Origin: Prosapia bicincta
Taxonomy: Eukaryota > Arthropoda > Insecta > Hemiptera > Cercopidae
DNA: 64,000 nt
Direction of reading: 5' to 3'
NCBI GenBank assembly: GCA_036971475.1
Contig: JBAIZL010000006.1
Coordinates: 92,925,765-92,989,764, forward strand
Shown one piece after another: positions 12,501-25,100 of this stretch. The notes beneath the pieces were generated by a model. The model was not told where the DNA came from and searched no databases. It saw nothing but the letters and a program-made list of their open reading frames with translations. Every line of letters begins with the position of its first letter. The stretch's first letter is position 1. Made by a program: the position numbers and the translations under genes.

Positions 12501-14776
12501 ATATGGACAGCTGAGATCACACTAACAAAACATCTAAAACAATAACGTGACCCACAAGAGAGTGGGCTACTGGACTGGTAGCCTTATCAATCACTGAATG
12601 TGTTGTTTTTAAATAGTTTGTAATTTGACTTCGCTTATTTCTTTAAGCACTGGAAACCTTTTCCCTGCAAATGTAAAAGTGAATTATCCATAATTGTGAA
12701 ACATATTCCTTCTCTATTTAACGAGAGACATTTTCTTACCTCACTGATTCTTTTAATTGCATTACAAAAATTAATCTGTGTGCTCATAGAATCACAAATA
12801 ATACTCATCTCACTATTGCTGAATTCATCTTCTTTCACTTGCTACACCTGTCTTAATATCGTGGATTGAAAACAAAATACAGGAAGCGTTAAATACAGAT
12901 TTAAATTCTAATTTAGCACCATCTCCTGTGACAATTACCACACTATTTCAACTAATCCTCTACACTTATAATTATGATCTAGAATTCCCTGTGGCTTGGC
13001 ACTTTTACAATCACACCTTTTTCTGAAGCACATAATCTAACAATCATCTCTGATGGGCCATTTACCTGCAACTAATCGTACTACATAAGCACAGAGTATG
13101 CTGGTGGAAAGGTGATTTATAGCTACAAACAAAATAACCTTTTTATTTATCCATAGTACATTTTTAATTCTTAACACGTTCACTGTAGACTTCGGTCTGG
13201 GCCATAGTTCTGAGCTCTAAAACAAGTTATGATCTGGGGCGTACCAGTCTCTATAAACAATTTTGGTCTAGTGTACTCCAACAATCTGCACAAGATGGGT
13301 GATTTGTAGACTGCACATAGTCCTGAATCTAATTTGATATTGGTGCTATTGGTTTACAATTTCCGTTGTTATTATTGTATTTACTGAGGATGTCTGACTT
13401 TAGAAGTGAGTCCAGCACTGAGAAAGAACTTTTTTCATGGTGGTATAGATAATGAGACTTTTGAAACTGACTCTCAGACTGACAAAGGCCCTAATTATGG
13501 TTTGAACCCCTCTATTGGGCCCTTTACATTAAGGGCATAAAACCAATAATTTTTACTAGAAATGAGCAATTTTTAATTATTAAACAGCAATAACCTTTGT
13601 TACAAATATTTTAACACCCTTGATGCACATTTTGCTAACACTGTTTGTAATACTGTATGTTTGTAATTTTATAATGATGCTAACGGTTTTAGCAAAATCT
13701 GCATCGAGGATGTTTAATATTTATAGCAAAGGTTATTGTTGTTTAATTATTATAACTATGCTACTGCGCGCTATATAGATTTTGAGCAATTTTTAGTTTT
13801 CATTTCTAATGATCTGAAACCTATTGATTAACTTTACATTCTATTGGACAACAAATTTTTGGAAATTTACTCTTAGAAAGTTAGGATTCAAAGGGAAAAA
13901 ACAAATAATTCTCTTGTTTGGTATTATAATGTAAGCCAAAAGTTCTGAGAATTGATACAGGCAGAAGATAAAAAGGAATGTTCCTTGAAGGACTATACTG
14001 GTTATTTGAATAGATAAACCTCAGATACATATTCACCATATAATGTTAATTATATTGGTAGCTGTCATAATACAGAGACAAAACAAATGTCATAATAGGA
14101 CTTTGCTTGGTATTTGTAATCAACACCTCCAAAGGCAATCTCCTGAGTTGATTTCAAATATTCATCTTCTAAACTATTACAAAAACCATTAAAAATGGTT
14201 TTAATTTACTTGTATGGTTTTACATTAAAATTTGTAATGTAAAACTAATTACTAAATACTAACTTTACTTTAAGACATAGTTAAGTCTTAAAAACATATA
14301 AACATTGAGAAAGAGAGGTAAGGGTTTTGTCATATTTAGGGTGCTATTTGTCGACTTGTGGCAACTATTCCTAGAAACAGACTTTGCGTGTGAATGGTAA
14401 GATCAAATTGAACAAAATGATCTCTACCAGGAAAGTTTTACAATGGCTCTAATACAAAGCTCTAATAACAGGAAAATAATTTTGCATCTAGATGAAAATG
14501 GCATGAGTTAAAGACTGCCATATCAAAGATCAAGGATGACTTACTGCATGCTTTGTCAATCAGAAAGATAAACTCATTGTTATTATCAATATTTTTTGTA
14601 TTGTAAGATTATAGATCAAATTATTACCAAGGTCTGACAGTCTTCTATCTAGTCCAAAAACCTCAAAAAACCTTTAAGCTCTATCATTACTATACAACTT
14701 TATACCATCAGAATAACTATTAGAATGACACATACACAATATATATTATAATCTTTGGATGAAATTTTTTTCTTGT

Positions 14777-14841
<65 letters not shown>

Positions 14842-16111
14842 GAATAATATTTTCATGAACAAGAATATATAATTCTTTATTTTTCTTAATAAATTTTTAC
14901 GAAGCTAAACAAGTGAAGCTTTTCACTGAATCAGCATTCCCAAACTCACAAGTAACACAGAGTTACACGACTACATCCTGACTTGTTCATATAATTGCAC
15001 TATGTTCAAACGATCAGCTAATACTTATCTACTTGATTTTACAACTGGCAATAGTTGCTATTTATTTGTTTTTATTTTTAAGATATCATCAAATATGCTA
15101 TAAATCAAGTGTATTTTAACTTGATTTCTATGTATTTTTAAATTTTCGGTGTTATTCATTTTAAACTTTTTTTGTACATGTTTAATTAATTTCATATTAT
15201 TTGTGTCCGGAAAATCGGGATTATTTTCAGTATAGTGTCGCTAAATTAGATTTATATATATATTAGGGTTTTTTATATGCATCAAAATGTTCTTTATATC
15301 TTTCTTTTATTTTATTTTTAATTGTCCTACATAGTATTTTTGAATTTAATATTTTTATTTAATATATTATTTATTTTATTGTGTGTGTAATAAACGAGTT
15401 TAATATTAGTGTCTTCAAATAATTTTACAATTGGTTTAAATTAGTATCCAGTAAATATGAATTTGGACCAAATAGTTTCTTTAAGATTCTGTGTATAGTT
15501 ATTTTGTCTATAATATTATCAAATTTTTAATTATATTATTATTTAATTTAATGATTGTTTCTTTTTTATATTCATATTTTGTTGCTACTGGTATATAATA
15601 TTTAATTCTTTTAACTTATTAATATGATTTAGTGGAATTTTATTCATTCTATATAATAAACCTGCCCTTTTTTTATTATATGGAGGGTTTGAGTAGTTAG
15701 GTATTATTTTATTTGTTTCAGTAGGTTTCTTGAAAATTGCAAAATTTAATTTATTATTTTACTTACAAATTGTGGTAAGTAAAAATTTAATTGCATTATG
15801 TTTTTCTATTTCTTGTGCAAACTGTATTTTATTATGTGTATTATTTATGTTGTTAATTATTAGGTTTAGATTTATATAATTTTTTGTGGAAATATATAAT
15901 CCATTATCTACATATCTGTACAATAGTCCATTGTTGTTATATTTTTTAATAATTTTAATTATTTCTTCGTCGATATATTGTAAAAATATTTTGGACATGA
16001 TACATGATAGAGGTGAACCCAAATCATCCTCTTGTCAATAAATTTTGTTATTATAGTAAAAGTAGTTGAATATATACATATATTGATATTTTACGTTGTT
16101 CATTATACCTC

Positions 16112-16178
<67 letters not shown>

Positions 16179-19100
16179 AACTCTTTACAATTATTATTAT
16201 TTTTTTTTTTATTATATATTTATTTTATTGATGATATCAAATTTCTATTTAAAACAAAACAAAAAACTCAGGAACAATTCATAATTCTTTATTATCACAA
16301 TTTCATCTCAACATTTAACAATAAACACAAAACAAAAATTTATATTCTAACAAGTTTTAACAAACTCGGTTTAACTCTTATTTCTTTTAATTTTATAGTT
16401 ACACAATTTTAATATACCCTAGGCTAATTTTACGATCTCTTACAATCTCGGGGTTATAGCATGGGCTATATTTTTTTAATTCTTAGGTTAATTAAATAAA
16501 TTTTGAAAAACAATACTAAATTTTGAAATTAATTTTAATAAATATTTTCCTGATGGAAAAACTTTAATTTGGAATAAGCAAAAAGGCGAAACTATTTGAA
16601 CTGGATTATGATCTTATTACTATTAATCACAAGATATTCTAATGTAAAAAATTAAACTTCTTTATTATCCTAAGAGTCCACTAAAGTTTATTTTTTATAT
16701 AGCGCTAGGTACTTAACTTATCAAATAACGGCGAATGGCTGCTTGCTCACACGTAGAATTCCGTTGTCTTTAAATTTCACTTTTTTCACACTTAAATTCG
16801 TTTTAGTTCCTTCAAATTATATTTACACTTTATTAACTCTTTCAATTCACTTAACCCTGTTTAATCTTGTCAAGTTTCTTCACAAAACTGTATAATTTTG
16901 ACTAATTCCTTTCAAATTGAATTTTGACTGCACAGCAAGGTCTGCTTCCTCGGCGTTACCACGCCAGACTCCAACTACGCGTCCTTAGATTTTCTTTTAA
17001 AATCTTACAAATATGGCGGGCTTCTTCTTCTTAAAAAAAAAACATATGGATTATAATTTAGTTCAATTTCTTCTCACTATAGTCGATTGCACACTTGACC
17101 TATTTCTTTACTTTCACATCTGTTAATGTCAACGAACTATTTTCACCAGTTTTAATTTTGTTAACATACTGTTTCAATTTTCCGATCCTTAACTAACCTT
17201 CCAGTGTTTATTTAATTACTATTATTAGTGTGTGAAGTGTCTTTGTGTTTTACTTTTGTAATATTTTGAAATGTGTGTGTTTTGACTGGACTTTTCCAAA
17301 CATAACCTTACATTGTTTACAATCGTTTTTCACTTTTTCCTTCAAGTAATTATTTATGCCCTATTTTACTAATATTTACAATTTTGTTTAACATATAACT
17401 ATTATTAGATTATCTTGTTTTAAATTTTATTTGATACAACAAATTTCTTTATGTATTTACAGTTCAAATATCTTATTTACTAATCTAGGCTTTTACCTAA
17501 ATTTAGTTTCAATTTTAACCTAACCAATCTTTTAATGAATTTCTTTTTAAATTTTGTGTGAGTTATTTCTAATATATTCTTCCAATTCTTAAATAATATT
17601 ATATAGCCCATTCTATAAATGTTACAATGTCCCCTAATTTAATTTAAATAAAAAAATATTCCTACTATCTACATTACACATTCTTTACATTTTACAAGCT
17701 TGATTAAATATACATATATATATATATATATTTTTTTTTTAAAATTAAATTTAAATTAACATTTATTTCCTAATTGTACATTTTATTTAATAACTAATTG
17801 AACACATTTTTTATTGAGTAAGTACCTCAACACTTTGGCTAACTTATCATCCATTGTCTTTACTACTTTTATAACTGTCCATTTAAAAGTCATTTATACA
17901 TTTATCTGTCCACTTTCGTCCATTTATACTTAATTCCTATGACACAATTTTATCTTAATTCTTTAACAATCAAATACTGAGCTGAACACTTCAAGCTACA
18001 TATTACTTAACTTATCTTCTAACAATACAATATACTTATAACTAACATTCAATCGACAATTCTTTAACAATTCTAACAATAAATCATGTTCTGGTATTTA
18101 CAATTCCTTCCATAATTATTATTATTTTTTACATTTATTACAATTGGAATCCTTCCAATCATAAGTCTGATTCAATATTTATTTAACATATATTCTCTGA
18201 TACCGTGTCTTTAAATCCCAGCCTATCCGAGTCATAGTATGTCTAGATTTGGGCAAATTGGTTATAACATTTCTCTTTCCCTTATTTCTGTTTATTCCTT
18301 GTTTATTATTGATCTCATATTTATTTTGCTTTTAGCTTCATCTAACTCTCAGTTCTAAGTTAATATTTTATCTCCCCTTCCAATCTCATATCCAGTTCAA
18401 TTATTTTCTTATATCATTTCAGTTTATTTTGTATGAAGTTTAACATCTAATATTTTTAAAGGTTGCAATTTCATATCCTCTATTTGATCATATCTATAGT
18501 TCCTTCGATTACACTATCCCTATATCAACGAATATAAATTTTGTTTTAATACTTATTTATCAACGCAGATTCTCCCTTACAATACGACGAAGTTTAAATA
18601 CACAATTACCATATTTTTATTACAACGATGCTTTAATATTTATTATCATAGATTCATATTTCTTTTATAATATATAATATATACGACGAAGTTCCATTAT
18701 TTATCAACGCAGATTCTCCCTTACAATACGACGAAGTTTAAATACACAATTACCATATTTTTATTACAACGATGCTTCAATATTTATTAACATAGATTCA
18801 TATTTATCTTTATTCATTATTCGACGAAGTTTCCAATAAATTATCGTAGATATAGTTACCATCCCTTAAAACTTATCTCCTGCTCACGTTTTCTTATACA
18901 CATAGTCACCTAGAGTTTACTCATTTTGCTTCCTTTACCTATATTTAATATCTCCCTTCCTATTTTATTTCGTCTCGTTTGAGTTTATCTCCCTTGCATC
19001 ATGGTACTTTTTTAGTTCTGTTGAATGGAACATCCCCTTATTTATATCATATTTATCATCCCATAGTTCGAATGTCGATTCTCCTAACTTTTTGTGTATT

Positions 19101-22100
19101 CTATATGGCCCACTATAAATATTAAATAATTTCCCCATTTCTCCCTCTATGCCTTTTGCCTGCCAGTTTTCTTTTACTAACACTAAATCATTTAAATTAA
19201 ATGTGAAAAGCTTATGATTTCTATTGAAATTTTGTGCCCTAAGTTCTGCCTTTTTTTTCATTCTCCCTCTTGCCAAATCTATTACTAGTTGGGTATTAAC
19301 GCTTTGTTCGTTTGAATTTTGATATACTTATGCCAAAATCTCTCATCTATTTTTCCTAACTGTAACTGATTAGGTGTGAACCCTGTGGTCTCATGTGGTA
19401 CTTCATTCAACATCTCATTTATTAAATGTATAAACTTTGCCCATTGTTTATGGTTCCCATGGCAATAGGTGCGAAGACATCTCATTATCTCCCTGTATAC
19501 CCTTTCTACTATATTGCTTTGAGGTCGCCTAATTGGTGAAAATATTTGTTTGATCCCTTTATTTTCTAAAAATGTTGACCATCTTTTACTTGTGAACTGA
19601 GTTCCATGGTCTGTTTGTGCCCTTTTTACCTGTCCATATTTTTCTAAATAATCTTCTATACATCTAATAGCTGTAGCAGTATTTGCTTTTTTTATTTTAT
19701 AAATTTTTATAAATTTAGTAAAAATATCCAAAATAACCAAAATATATTTAAATCCCTCACTTTTATGAAATGGTCCACAAAAGTCAATAGATAGTTGCTC
19801 TTTAGGCCCTTCTACCTTGATTCCTTTCATCACCCCATAACAAGTTTGATTTGTGTGTTTCACCCTCTGACAAATGTCACAGTATTTTAAAAGGTATTTA
19901 ATCTCCTTATACATCTTTTTCCATGTGAATATTTCATTTATTATACTATAGCACTTCTTGGCCCCTACATGCATATAGTACTCATGGCATGATATCACTA
20001 ATACATTTATTAACTCTCTGGGTACTATTATTTTCCAACTTGTTTTACAATTTTTATACAGTATGTTATTTTCAATTTTGAATTTCGAATTGTATTCCTG
20101 GACATTTTCAATAATATTTCTTAATTCTAAATCACCCCACTGAAGCTCATTAAGTTTTGTCAATTTTGTCACTACTTCCCTACTTATTACTCTTTCCATT
20201 AAATTGATACTAAACTTATTTTGATTCTCTATATGTTTTGGCTCTATCTTATCCCATGGGTTACGACTTAATATGTCTGCCACCACGTTCTCCTTCCCTT
20301 TACAATACTCAATCTCAAAATCATATTCCTGCATGAGCAATATCCAACGATATAGTCTTGAATTTAATATTCTGCAAGTCTTTATGAAAGTCAAAGCCTG
20401 GTGGTCAGTTTGTATTACTACCTTTCTCCCTAGTATAACCTGTCTAGCCTTCTGTAGACAAAACAACACAGCCAATAATTCTTTTTCAGTCGTATAATAT
20501 CGTATTTCACTACCTTTTAGGGTTCGGCTCATAAACATAATTGCCTGTTTCTGTCCAGTCTCTGTTATCTGGTACAGATGCCCCCCAATAGCATATTCGC
20601 TTGCATCTGTCTGTAGATAAAACGTTTTTGAATAATCAGGGTGTTTTAGTACGTTGGTATCTATAAATGCTTCCTTTAATTTTCTAAAATTTTGTTCCTC
20701 TAAATCTGTCCAATTAAATTTTGTTTCATGTCTCAAAAGTTTCAGGAGTGGCTCTACTAATTTCGAATAGTGGTCTACAAACTTGTTGTAATAATTGGCA
20801 AGGCCTATAAACCCTTTTAATTGCTTAACGTTCTTTGGTGTGGGGAATTCCATTACAGCCTTAATTTTGTCCTTATCTATCTCTATTCCCTCAGTTGTCA
20901 ACCTATAACCTAAAAATGCTATGTTTTCTTTACAAAACTCAGTTTTTGATAATTTAATTTTGATATTATTTTCCCTAAATTTCATAAATAATTTTTTTAA
21001 ATGGTTTTTATGTTCTTCAAAACTCTGTGACATGCATACAATGTCGTCTACATATACTAAAGTGAATGGTTCTAATTCATTTCCCATTATTCTACCCATA
21101 GCTCTTGCTAAAGCTGCTAATGATGTTTTTAGCCCATAAGGTGTCACAATGAAATGATATGTCTTTCCATTATACTGAAAAGCTGTGAATTTTCTGGATT
21201 CTGGCTCCAACTCCACCTGCCAAAAACTATTCGTGAGGTCCATAGAACTCAGGTATTTTACCTTTCTTGCCTTACGTAATATTTCATTAATACCTTGGTA
21301 ACACTCGTAATCTGGTATTATGATTTCGTTCAGTTTCCTTGCGTCCAGGCACAATCTTATTTCTCCATTACTTTTTATGACAGGAATAATAGGGTTAATA
21401 TAAGGGCTATTACTTTTTTCTATAATTTTCATCTCCAACATTTTGTCAATTTCTCTTTGTACCGCTTCTTGATACTTTGTGGGCACAGGATAGTTTCTTT
21501 GATAAAATGGTAAATCTGTTCTTACTTTTATCTCATGTCTATATCCTTTACACACTCCAGGCCTATCTGAAAATACATCCTTATATTGCTTTATTATCTC
21601 CACCAACTCCATTTTTTGCCTATCTGTTACACGGTCATCTCCGATACATCCCATAATATCTCTATCACTAATTTCCCCTTCTGTTTCATTTTGTTTCTCA
21701 TAATTTTGGTCCCCCTGTCCTAAATTATCTAAATTTTCCCATTCCTCATTAATTTGATCGAATTCGTTAATTACATTATCTTCCCTTTCTAAATTTTGTA
21801 CCTCGTTGTTATTAATTCTTTCGTCATCATTTTCACCCTCCGTTTCTTTCATATCTATTTTAATATAGTTTTCCAAATATTTCAATTTTATACTCCAATC
21901 CTCACAACTTATATCAGCCTTTGTATTTTTTAATATATCCATCCCTATGATCATTTCTCTTAATAGTCCTGGTATGATGAAACATTGAAATGGGTAATCA
22001 ATCCCACCTAATCTTCCCATTATCAGAACAATTTTATTAATTTTTTTACTCTTTTTATTTGTTGCTGTCCTAATGTTCATTGCTCTGATTGGCAACGTTT

Positions 22101-25100
22101 CTACTCTTCCTAGTTTTCCCTTATTTATACTATACCATTTTTCCTGAATACATGTAATATTACTACCTGTATCTATTAAGGCTGTAACCCTAACCTGTTT
22201 AAATTCTATCTCTATTTCTGGACTCATATATATTTTGTTTTGCTCTAAATTCAAATTTCGCTCCGTCCCCTCACTTTCCAAAAATTCCCTATCTATTAAT
22301 ACGTTGTTAATTATTCCTAACCCCAAATCCGTATTTTCATTAAATTGATTGTTACCCTTATTCTTGTCACAATTAATATTTCCAAGGCTCTTTAGCACTG
22401 GCTTTCCCTCTTCAGCATCCCCTGTAGTTTTCCCATGATGCAATAAGGTATCACCAGTGCCCTCTAGTTTTCCGAGGTCCCCTGGTCTCCCTCACATCTT
22501 CCACTGGTCGATTCCTTTGGTTGTATCTGTATGCTGTTTACTTCTTTATTAGGCCTATCTCGGCTTCCTATATTCCTTGGATCATCTCTGTGACCCCTGT
22601 ACCCTATCTCCCTGGTCTGCGGCTGTATTCTTTCCGGTCCCCTATTCATGTGGTCATCTATCCGTCGATTATAAAACTGAACGGTTGGTCTAAACCCGTT
22701 TCCAAATCTATTTCTTGGTTCAGTTATTCCTCCCCTATTTATTTGTCCCCCAAAACCATTCTGGTTTGAGAACCTTCTGTCCCCTTGTGGCGCTCTCCCT
22801 GTCTCTAATGTCCGCTCTCGGTATCGGCTTGGTTCTATTCTCATGGGTGGTCTTTCCCATGGTCTGCCTCTTTGCCTAATAACTCTATTTCTGTCTTCTA
22901 TATCCTCCTCATTTAGGAGTCTCTCCATCTCTCTGACCGTTCTAATGTTCTAGACCCTCTTTGCGGCTTGTATTTTTTCACCGAAATGTCTGCTTAATTT
23001 CCGTACTACTTCTTCTTCGCTTAGGGGAGGTACCATATTTCTTAACAGCATCACTCTTTCCACAAAGTAATCCGTTCTGGCTAAATCGCCTCCTTCTCTG
23101 TATCTTTCTACATCAATCCTGTCTCTTATTCCCTCCTGGATCTCCTTTGCCCAATACCTATTTATAAATCGATCTTTCCATTCCTCATAATTTTCTACAT
23201 CCTCCCTTATCGACTCCCACCATCTGGCTGCCCCAGCCTCTAATGCCTCATCCATACTACTCCGCCAGTCATCCTCACCTTCCTCCATATACCTATCGCC
23301 CAATATTTTTTCAAAAAACCTCTCTAACCTTTTAATGAATTCTACAGGATTTCCATTCCTTCCATTGAACTTAGGACCCTTTTCCTGTTTTCCGCACGAT
23401 ACTTCAATTACCCTTATCTGCTCACCCTTATTTTCATTAGTACTCTCGATTTTGTTAATTCTATCTCCTAACCTTCCCTGCTCTCCTAATATTTTCTCCC
23501 TATCATCTTCAACTTTCCTAAAACGCTCATCTGTTATCTTTCTTTCTCCTATCACCTTTAATTTCAACTCTCCTAACTCTTCTGTGTTTTTCTTAGTTAT
23601 ATTTTCTACTTTCTCTATCTCTTTTTTATTAATTTTTATCACATCAGCTATTATTTCTTTTGTTTCCTCAAAATTTGTCTTAATCTTCTCCTCTAATTCT
23701 CTATCTTTCTCCTCTAAGTCTCTTCTCACCTCCTCTACTACAGTATTGTTCTCTGTCCTCAACTGTCGCCTCATATCCTCTATCATTTTCCTATTTTCCT
23801 CCCGTATTTCATCTTTTATTACTTTTAGATCCTCCTTCCTCTCTCTTATTTCGTCTCTATTTTCCTCTAATTCTTTTTTTATTTCTCTCATATCCTCTTT
23901 TATTTCGTCTATCTTATCTAATTTTCTATTCATATTTTCATTATTTATATCTAATTTTCTATCTAGATCCTCTCTCCCTTTATTTATGATTACTCTCATT
24001 TCCATTAAAGTCCTCATCATATCCCTTAAATCTACATTCTCATTATTTCCCCGTTCCTGTTGGGTTTGCATAGGTGGTAGTCCCCTAGCTTCCTCTACCT
24101 CAATGTTTCCTATTGGCATATCTGTGCCTTCCATTTCTACTTCTTGCACTTCCAAACTTGTCCCTCTTTCCTGGTCCCCTACAACTACCAGCTCGCCTAT
24201 AATATTTTCTTCTTCTTTTTTTTTTTTATCTGTAAGTAACTTATTATACAAACATAAACAATTTTTATATATATATACTATAAACCTAGCCTTGACTCTA
24301 TTCAACTCAGTGCTTAATTTTACAAAATTTTTTTTAAAATCTATTTCCAGTTCAAATGTTTTTCATATAAAAAGTTCTAAATTAATTTTGTTTCAAAATC
24401 TCTTTAAATAAATTTTATCTCTTATTTTATCGAGCTCCCACGTTGTTGCGCCAATTATTACAATTTCTTCCGTGCCGCGATACAACGGGGTTTTACTATT
24501 AAATATTTAAATGATTATTTTCTCTAGTTACAAAACACAAACTCTTGACTAATTTATTCTTTATTATTATTTTTCTAATAATCGTACCCCACGTTGGTGT
24601 GCCAAATGTAAAGTTATTATAAAACTCTTTACACTTATTATTATTATTTTTTTTATTATATATTTATTTTATTGATGATATCAAATTTCTATTTAAAACA
24701 AAACAAAAAACTCAGGAACAATTCATAATTCTTTATTATCACAATTTCATCTCAACATTTAACAATAAACACAAAACAAAAATTTATATTCTAACAAGTT
24801 TTAACAAACTCGGTTTAACTCTTATTTCTTTTAATTTTATAGTTACACAATTTTAATATACCCTAGGCTAATTTTACGATCTCTTACAATCTCGGGGTTA
24901 TAGCATGGGCTATATTTTTTTAATTCTTAGGTTAATTAAATAAATTTTGAAAAACAATACTAAATTTTGAAATTAATTTTAATAAATATTTTCCTGATGG
25001 AAAAACTTTAATTTGGAATAAGCAAAAAGGCGAAACTATTTGAACTGGATTATGATCTTATTACTATTAATCACAAGATATTCTAATGTAAAAAATTAAA

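Noticed and set aside
15759..16022. Active Penelope reverse transcriptase
   Set aside because: The second catalytic Asp is Asn (YVDN), the frame is short and its surroundings are frame-shifted; only a relic.
17627..18964. An env gene in the LTR element
   Set aside because: No open frame of useful length or membrane-protein pattern in any frame; the interval is AT-rich with tandem repeats.
23335..24411. A 358-codon open frame on the + strand
   Set aside because: It is the antisense shadow of the gag coiled coil: Ser/Phe/Ile/Leu-rich low-complexity translation, with no domain and exactly overlapping a real frame.
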